DNA of 6,550 nucleotides from an uncultured Acetatifactor sp. (lineage in GTDB: Bacteria > Bacillota > Clostridia > Lachnospirales > Lachnospiraceae). A program made the translations under genes and the position numbers. Below are positions 1-4,457 of this stretch, piece by piece. Numbering within the stretch: the first letter of the stretch is position 1; each line of letters begins with the position of its first letter. Under the pieces are notes generated by a model, which saw only the letters and a program-made list of their open reading frames with translations, was not told where the DNA came from and did not search any database. The stretch spans positions 48,749 to 55,298 of the forward strand of contig CAJTKW010000028.1 of assembly GCA_910577035.1 (NCBI GenBank). Direction: 5' to 3'.

Positions 1-894
1 CCCGGCCGGGTTCCCTGCCGCTCCAGAAATCAATATGTGCTTGACCTGACCAGGCGGGAGGTGCTGGAGCATGTATACCGTTCGGTGGCGGAGGTGCTTC
101 ACAGTGCAAATATAGAGTATGTAAAATGGGATATGAACCGGCAGCTTTCCGATCCCGGCAGCCTGTACCTGGGCAGGGAAAACCAGGGAGAGCTCAGCCA
201 CCGCTATGTGCTTGCGGTCTATGAGCTGCAGGAGCGGATTACCCGGGAATTTCCGGAGCTGCTTCTGGAGAATTGTTCCGGCGGCGGTGCCAGGTTTGAT
301 CCCGGTATGCTTTATTTCAGCCCGCAGATCTGGTGCTCTGACGATACAGATGCCATTGAGCGTCTTGCCATACAGGAGGGCACGGCGCTGATCTATCCCC
401 TTTCCACCATGGGAGCCCATGTGTCGGACTGCCCCAACCATACGGTGGGCAGGAATACTCCTTTCTCCACCAGGGGCAATGTGGCCCTGGCCGGAACCTT
501 TGGCTATGAGCTGGATATTACGAAGATTCCTGAGGCGGACAGGGCCCGGATTCCGGAGCAGGTGGCGCTCTATCATAAGTACAATGACCTGGTGAGGCGT
601 GGGGATTACTATCGCATTGCCTCTTACCGCAGCAATCACTTTTTTGATTGCTATGGCGTTGTAGCTAAAGATAAGCGGGAAGCCTTGTTTACTTTTGTAC
701 AGGTGCTGCGACGTCCGAACTATCACAGCAGAATCATTAAACTGGCGGGGCTGGACGCGTCAATGAGGTACAGGGACGAGGAAAGCGGCAAATGGTACAG
801 TGGAGATACTTTGATGAACGCGGGGATTCCTGTGCAGGAAATGTGGGGGGATTTTCAGTCGAAGCTGATTCATCTTACGGCAGAGGGGGAATAG
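1..894 (+). CDS. GH36 alpha-galactosidase, C-terminal part (5' end outside window)
   Basis: This is the last 297 codons of an alpha-galactosidase of glycoside hydrolase family 36, which releases terminal alpha-1,6-galactose from melibiose, raffinose-type sugars or galactomannan side chains. The frame is open from base 1 and reads through RNQYVLDL, a conserved GH36 stretch, so the GTG at 37 is an internal valine and not a start. Visible hallmarks are KWDMNR, with the nucleophile Asp at 130-132; the substrate-recognition loop CSGGGAR at 274-294; and WCSDDTDA, with the proposed acid/base Asp at 340-342. MGAHVS and PNHTVGR follow, then a C-terminal beta domain. Family members are usually about 730 residues, so roughly 60% is missing upstream. 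No secretion signal can be judged; such enzymes are normally cytoplasmic. The stop lies three bases before the LacI-type gene, implying co-transcription. The family is certain; the natural substrate is inferred from the GH26 neighbour. Confidence 0.95.
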   Translation, partial: PGRVPCRSRNQYVLDLTRREVLEHVYRSVAEVLHSANIEYVKWDMNRQLSDPGSLYLGRENQGELSHRYVLAVYELQERITREFPELLLENCSGGGARFDPGMLYFSPQIWCSDDTDAIERLAIQEGTALIYPLSTMGAHVSDCPNHTVGRNTPFSTRGNVALAGTFGYELDITKIPEADRARIPEQVALYHKYNDLVRRGDYYRIASYRSNHFFDCYGVVAKDKREALFTFVQVLRRPNYHSRIIKLAGLDASMRYRDEESGKWYSGDTLMNAGIPVQEMWGDFQSKLIHLTAEGE

Positions 895-897
895 CCT

Positions 898-1935
898 ATG
901 GCGAAAGCGGTAAAACTTGCGGATATTGCGGAAAAGGTGGGAGTCAGTACGGTTACCGTCTCCAAGGCACTTTCCGGGCAGAAGGGCGTCAGCGAGGAGA
1001 TGCGGGCAAAGATCAGGAAGCTGGCAGATGAAATGGGCTACAGGCCGCCGTCCACAACGAAGAGGGATCCGGCGAGGACCCGGAGTTATAATATCGGTGT
1101 GCTGATTGAGGAGGAATATCTGGATAAATATGAGTCCTTTTACTGGAATATCTATCAGCATATATCCATCTGCGCATTGAACTGCGAATGCTTTGCCATG
1201 ATGGAGGTGGTGAGCGCACGCATGGAGGAACAGATGGAGATGCCCAAGGTGATAAGGGATCAGAAGGTTCATGGCATCATTGTCATCGGCAGGATGCCCG
1301 GCACGTATCTGAAGCTGCTGCGGGATAACAAAACGGTTCCCGTGGTCTATGTGGATTTTACGGATGATGCGCCGATAACGGATGCGGTGATTTCCGACGG
1401 CTATTACGGGGCGTATCATCTGGTCAACTATCTTCTGGACCAGGGACATACCGGAATTGCTTATGTGGGAACACTGCTTGCCACCAGCTCCATTACGGAC
1501 CGGTACTTTGGATACGCCAAGGCGCTGATGGAGCATGGCATTCCGCTGCGGGATGACTGGCAGCTGGATGACAGGAATGTGTCCAGCGGGACGATCCAGG
1601 AAGAGCTGATGCGGCTGCCGGAGGAAATGCCTACGGCTTTCTTCTGCAATTGTGACCTGACGGCAGGAAGGCTGATCCACAAGCTGCAGGAGAACGGTTA
1701 TCGGGTGCCGGAGGATATTTCCGTGGTAGGTTTCGATAATTATATTTATCCGGGAGTGTGTAATGTGGGGATTACCACCTATGAGGTGGATCAGGCGGAG
1801 ATGGCAGCCCAGGCAGTGCAGGTCCTGGTAAAGCGGATGGAGGGACAGCCCTGCAAGCACGGGACCCATGTAGTGCAGGGACGTCTGGTGATTAAGGAAA
1901 GTGTAAAGGGGGTTGCCGGACTTAACAACCGGTGA
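898..1935 (+). CDS. LacI-family transcriptional regulator
   Basis: This is a 345-residue DNA-binding repressor/activator of the LacI/GalR family. Residues 7-25 (LADIAEKVGVSTVTVSKAL) fit the LacI helix-turn-helix signature. Residues ~66-340 form a periplasmic-binding-protein-like sensor domain, starting at IGVLIEEEY and including the late motifs TAFFCNCDLTAG and VPEDISVVGFDNY. Its length is normal for the family. The ATG is supported by a GAGGGGGA ribosome binding site at 883-890, seven bases upstream. The gene follows the GH36 stop by three bases and is followed by a strong terminator, so it is the last gene of the upstream unit. Residues 51-65, the hinge linking the DNA-binding and sensor domains, lack the usual A-R-x-L core. 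The ligand is probably a sugar from the galactomannan pathway, and control of this locus is likely; both are inference. No convincing operator was recognised by eye. Confidence 0.93.
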   Translation: MAKAVKLADIAEKVGVSTVTVSKALSGQKGVSEEMRAKIRKLADEMGYRPPSTTKRDPARTRSYNIGVLIEEEYLDKYESFYWNIYQHISICALNCECFAMMEVVSARMEEQMEMPKVIRDQKVHGIIVIGRMPGTYLKLLRDNKTVPVVYVDFTDDAPITDAVISDGYYGAYHLVNYLLDQGHTGIAYVGTLLATSSITDRYFGYAKALMEHGIPLRDDWQLDDRNVSSGTIQEELMRLPEEMPTAFFCNCDLTAGRLIHKLQENGYRVPEDISVVGFDNYIYPGVCNVGITTYEVDQAEMAAQAVQVLVKRMEGQPCKHGTHVVQGRLVIKESVKGVAGLNNR

Positions 1936-1960
1936 AAAATAAATTAATTTTAACGAGACT

Positions 1961-1997
1961 AAAGTACTGATTTTTCAAAATGAAAAATCAGTACTTT
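1961..1997 (+). terminator. Rho-independent terminator after the LacI-type gene
   Basis: A perfect 17-bp inverted repeat (arms 1961-1977 and 1981-1997, core AAAGTACTGATTTTTCA) encloses a three-base loop AAA. It is followed by a T-rich run, GTTATTTT, at 1998-2005. The hairpin starts 25 bases after the LacI-type stop codon. It should end the GH36-LacI transcript and separate it from the GH26 unit. The stem is AT-rich but unusually long and has no mismatch. Confidence 0.88.
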
Positions 1998-2009
1998 GTT
2001 ATTTTGCAC

Positions 2010-2022
2010 AAAAAAAAAAAAA
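2010..2022. repeat. 13-base A homopolymer
   Basis: There is an uninterrupted run of 13 A, then G and four more A, directly upstream of a TTGGCA hexamer at 2028-2033. Such tracts can bend DNA or act as an UP-like element for a promoter just downstream, and they are prone to length variation by slippage. A function here is inference. The run lies about 47 bases before the better promoter's -35 element, so it would not act as a classical UP element for that one. Confidence 0.6.
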
Positions 2023-2069
2023 GAAAATTGGCAATATGGTAAAATCGACGAATAGAATAAAGAAATAGA

Positions 2070-2098
2070 TTGAATTAATTTGATAATGGATTTATAAT
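2070..2098 (+). promoter_or_regulatory. Predicted sigma-A-type promoter for the GH26 gene
   Basis: The -35 hexamer TTGAAT (2070-2075, four of six consensus bases) is followed, after 17 bases, by a perfect -10 hexamer TATAAT (2093-2098). The predicted transcript start near 2105 leaves a leader of about 60 bases before the GH26 start at 2167. The position just beyond the upstream terminator fits an independent promoter for the GH26-DUF624-binding protein unit. The surrounding sequence is so AT-rich that a chance -10 match is possible. Confidence 0.6.
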
Positions 2099-2154
2099 TT
2101 GATTAACAGCAAGTTAAGAAAAATTAAATTTAGTTAAAAATGCAGGAATATACA

Positions 2155-2159
2155 GGGAG
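2155..2159 (+). promoter_or_regulatory. Ribosome binding site that sets the GH26 start
   Basis: GGGAG lies seven bases before the ATG at 2167. The in-frame ATG at 2140 has no purine-rich Shine-Dalgarno match in the 30 bases before it. This favours the downstream ATG, which also gives a compact lipoprotein signal peptide. Confidence 0.75.
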
Positions 2160-2166
2160 CACCGTT

Positions 2167-3672
2167 ATGGGAAAATGGGAAAAAACAGCGGTTTATCTGA
2201 TGATACTGGCCATATCCGGCAGCCAGCTTACGGGCTGCGGCGGGGAAGGGAAGGATAAGCCGGGCACAGACGGAACAGAGAATCCGGAGATTATTGCCAC
2301 CTATGAAGCGGAGGAAGCTTCCTTTACCGGAGGCGCACATGGGGAGACGGGAAGGCCGGAATGCAGCGGGGGCGGATATGCCACCGGTTTTCAGAACGAC
2401 GGAGATGCCTGCATTTTCACGGTAGAGATTCCCGAGGACGGTTTTTATGACCTGTTGTTTGGCAGCTCGTCCAGTGACCATAAGGAAAATTACGTTAGTG
2501 TGGACGGAGAAGCCGTGGGGAACCTGGTGACGGAGGAGAAGGCCTTTACGGAGTCGGGGATTAACAGGGTCTACCTGACGGCAGGGGGACACGAGGTGGC
2601 GGTTTCCAAGTTCTGGGGGTGGATTGATTTGGATTATCTGAAAGTAGCGGTTTCCAGGCCGATACCGGCATCGACCTATCAGGTCTCCGCGGCCCTTGTA
2701 AACGAAAACGCCACGGAGAATACCCGGAGGCTGATGAGTTACCTTGCAGACAATTACGGCACCGGCATCCTTTCCGGGCAGTACTGCGATACCGGGATCA
2801 GGGGCAGGGAGATGCACGTTGTCCAGGAGGTTACCGGCAAGACGCCGGCGGTGCTGGGGCTGGACTTTATGGAGTACACACCCTCCTTTGTGGAGCACGG
2901 GAGCAAGGGGCGTTCCACTGACCTGGCCATCCAGTGCTGGGAGCAGGGCGGCATCGTTACCTTCTGCTGGCACTGGAACGCTCCCTCCAAATATCTGACC
3001 GGCAACTGGTACAGCGGTTTTTACACGGAATATACCGATCTGGACCTGGCAAAGGTCATGGGCGGGCAGGATGAGGAGGGCTATGAGCTGCTGATGGCGG
3101 ACATCGATGCCATTGCCGCACAGCTTCTGATTTTACAGGAGGCGGGAGTCCCCATTCTCTGGAGGCCCCTCCATGAGGCAAGCGGCGGCTGGTTCTGGTG
3201 GGGAGCTGCCGGGGCGGAGCCTTACATACAGCTTTACAGGCTGCTTTACGACAAGCTGACCAATGAATACGGGCTGAACAATCTGATCTGGGTGTGGAAC
3301 GGCCAGAATAAGGATTGGTATCCGGGAGACGAATACGTTGACATCATCGGCGAGGATATTTATCCCGGCGAGCGGGTTTACACTTCCCAGATTAACAAGT
3401 ATCTGGAGGCTGTGAATTACACGGATGCGGGTAAGATGGTAGTGCTTTCCGAGAACGGCTGTGTGTTCGATCCTGAGCTGGCGGTGAGGGACGGCGCCAT
3501 GTGGGGCTTCTGGTGTACCTGGAGCGGCGAATTTGTGGCTAAGGATACTTCCATCTTTGCTTACAGCGAGAAGTACACGGAGGCCGAGGCCCTGAAACGC
3601 TTCTATGAGCATGAGGCGGTGATTACCCTGGATGAGCTTCCGGATCTGAAGACCTATCCCATTCGAAAATAG
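2167..3672 (+). CDS. CBM35-like/GH26 beta-mannanase lipoprotein
   Basis: This is a 501-residue surface lipoprotein predicted to be an endo-beta-1,4-mannanase cutting the backbone of mannan or galactomannan outside the cell. A short basic N-terminus and hydrophobic stretch lead to lipobox LTGC, with the lipidated Cys at residue 24 (2236-2238). A polar linker follows. Residues ~43-163 form a CBM35/CBM6-like sugar-binding beta-sandwich, from YEAEEASFTGG to GWIDLDYLKV. Residues ~175-498 are the GH26 catalytic domain: WHWNAP, then WRPLHEASGGWFWWG with proposed acid/base Glu337 (3175-3177), and VVLSENG with proposed nucleophile Glu429 (3451-3453). Both catalytic residues are present, so the enzyme looks intact. 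An alternative ATG at 2140 would add nine residues but lacks a ribosome binding site. It follows its own predicted promoter and precedes transport-related genes. The GH26 family also includes other beta-glycan specificities; mannanase is the best fit given the GH36 neighbour. Confidence 0.92.
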   Translation: MGKWEKTAVYLMILAISGSQLTGCGGEGKDKPGTDGTENPEIIATYEAEEASFTGGAHGETGRPECSGGGYATGFQNDGDACIFTVEIPEDGFYDLLFGSSSSDHKENYVSVDGEAVGNLVTEEKAFTESGINRVYLTAGGHEVAVSKFWGWIDLDYLKVAVSRPIPASTYQVSAALVNENATENTRRLMSYLADNYGTGILSGQYCDTGIRGREMHVVQEVTGKTPAVLGLDFMEYTPSFVEHGSKGRSTDLAIQCWEQGGIVTFCWHWNAPSKYLTGNWYSGFYTEYTDLDLAKVMGGQDEEGYELLMADIDAIAAQLLILQEAGVPILWRPLHEASGGWFWWGAAGAEPYIQLYRLLYDKLTNEYGLNNLIWVWNGQNKDWYPGDEYVDIIGEDIYPGERVYTSQINKYLEAVNYTDAGKMVVLSENGCVFDPELAVRDGAMWGFWCTWSGEFVAKDTSIFAYSEKYTEAEALKRFYEHEAVITLDELPDLKTYPIRK

Positions 3673-3698
3673 GCCTCCCGGATCAAAAATACCCAAAC

Positions 3699-3718
3699 TG
3701 CTTTTTGAAGAAAAAGCA
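3699..3718 (+). other. Small hairpin between the GH26 and DUF624 genes
   Basis: Arms TGCTTTTT (3699-3706) and AAAAAGCA (3711-3718) pair perfectly around the loop GAAG in the 66-base gap after the GH26 stop. No T tract follows, so it is not a standard intrinsic terminator. It could be a weak processing or mRNA-stability hairpin that lowers expression of the distal genes, or a chance product of A/T runs. Confidence 0.35.
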
Positions 3719-3732
3719 AAAAGAATATAATC

Positions 3733-3737
3733 AGGAG
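3733..3737 (+). promoter_or_regulatory. Shine-Dalgarno sequence upstream of the DUF624 gene, oddly spaced
   Basis: AGGAG ends one base before the first ATG (3739) and 13 bases before the next in-frame ATG (3751). The first gap is too short and the second longer than ideal. A third in-frame ATG lies at 3763. The motif shows that translation starts about here but does not settle which ATG is used. It overlaps the end of a TATAAT-like string at 3726-3731. Confidence 0.5.
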
Positions 3738-3738
3738 T

Positions 3739-4434
3739 ATGGAAAGAATCATGGAACGGGCTATGAAGAAGACGGCAAAAAATAAAAGACCGGGAGGGAT
3801 GCTTGCTTATGACGGGAGGATAATAGGCTTCCTGAATAAGGCGGGGGAGATCATCCTTTTAAATATGGCATTCCTGCTGTGCTGCCTGCCGGTGGTTACC
3901 GTGGGACCGGCTTTTTCCTCTCTGTATTACGCTACCATGAAGAGCATTCGCAGGGAGAGGGGGTATCCGGTGAGGGAATTCCTGGCCTCCATGAAGCGGA
4001 CGCTGGGGAAGGGGATCCTGCTTACCCTGGTGAGTGCCGTCTGGCTGGGGCTGCTGTACTTTGGCAGGTATTATGCCAGGACAGGGCAGTGGAAGCTGTC
4101 GCCGGGGGCGGGGCTGTATGATGCGTTCCTCATAGTCAGCTGCTGCGTATTGGTTTACATATTTCCGGTGCTTTCCAGATTTGAGATGGGACTGAAGGAG
4201 ATTTTGAAGCTCAGCTTTATCATGAGTATCCGCTTCCTGCCGTTTACGGTCCTGAGCATTGCCGGCCTGGCGGCGGTGGTCCTGCTTATGGTTTATGTCC
4301 TTCCGGTTCCCTGTATCCTTTTTGTGCCGGGGCTGTGGTGTCTGGCGCAGACCTTTCTGACGGAAAGAGCGCTGCAGGCCTATACGCCGGAGGCGGAGCC
4401 GGGAGAGGAACAATGGTTTGACAAAGAACGATAA
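3739..4434 (+). CDS. DUF624 (YesL-like) integral membrane protein
   Basis: This is a membrane protein of up to 231 residues resembling the DUF624/YesL family, whose molecular function is unknown. Members are often encoded beside ABC sugar transporters, as yesL is in the Bacillus subtilis rhamnogalacturonan locus. The family-like N-terminal stretch is visible at residues ~27-66: FLNKAGEIILLN, a hydrophobic segment, LPVVTVGPAF and SLYYATMKSIR. Hydrophobic segments at about 38-58, 92-110, 128-146, 166-188 and 190-206 suggest four or five membrane spans. The tail, after about residue 208, is charged. The start is uncertain: ATGs at 3739, 3751 and 3763 are in frame, and homology-like sequence begins only near Met21, so the longest form is given here. 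The gene lies 66 bases after the GH26 stop and 23 bases before the binding-protein gene, consistent with one transcript. A helper role in transporter assembly or function is an inference from location. Confidence 0.85.
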   Translation: MERIMERAMKKTAKNKRPGGMLAYDGRIIGFLNKAGEIILLNMAFLLCCLPVVTVGPAFSSLYYATMKSIRRERGYPVREFLASMKRTLGKGILLTLVSAVWLGLLYFGRYYARTGQWKLSPGAGLYDAFLIVSCCVLVYIFPVLSRFEMGLKEILKLSFIMSIRFLPFTVLSIAGLAAVVLLMVYVLPVPCILFVPGLWCLAQTFLTERALQAYTPEAEPGEEQWFDKER

Positions 4435-4457
4435 TCTATGCGGAAAAGGGGAAAACA

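Larger units (their letters stand above)
1936..2166. other. AT-rich intergenic region between the LacI-type and GH26 genes
   Basis: This is the only long non-coding stretch in the window and is far richer in A and T than the genes around it. It holds the 17-bp terminator hairpin (1961-1997), a 13-base A run (2010-2022), a likely promoter (2070-2098) and the GH26 ribosome binding site (2155-2159). The octamer AATTTGAT occurs at 2077-2084 and again at 2096-2103, overlapping the promoter. No RNA gene, riboswitch or clear CG-centred LacI-type operator was recognised. Confidence 0.8.

Noticed and set aside
37..39. GTG at 37 as the start of the alpha-galactosidase
   Set aside because: The same frame is open to base 1 and encodes conserved GH36 residues (RNQY) before it, so this is an internal Val of a gene cut by the window edge.
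274..294. CSGGGAR in place of the CxxGxGR recognition motif in GH36
   Set aside because: An Ala replaces one Gly, but I recall this variant in clostridial GH36 proteins and all other hallmarks are intact, so it does not indicate an inactive enzyme.
760..1869. Long minus-strand open frame opposite the LacI-type gene
   Set aside because: It lies wholly opposite well-supported GH36 and LacI-type coding sequence, and its product is rich in His, Pro, Arg and Leu with no recognisable domain, as expected for an antisense shadow.
2040..2052. AATCGACGAAT-like imperfect palindrome as a LacI-type operator
   Set aside because: The symmetry extends only over the TCGA core or a 4-of-5 odd-centred match, too weak to call an operator.
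2134..2973. Minus-strand open frames opposite the GH26 gene (also 3133-3696)
   Set aside because: The + strand encodes an intact GH26 enzyme with both catalytic residues. The reverse frames have no ribosome binding site or domain that I can see.
3674..3797. Inverted 8-mers CCTCCCGG (3674-3681) and CCGGGAGG (3790-3797)
   Set aside because: The arms are more than 100 bases apart, one lies inside the DUF624 coding sequence, and the match does not extend. Chance is the simplest explanation.
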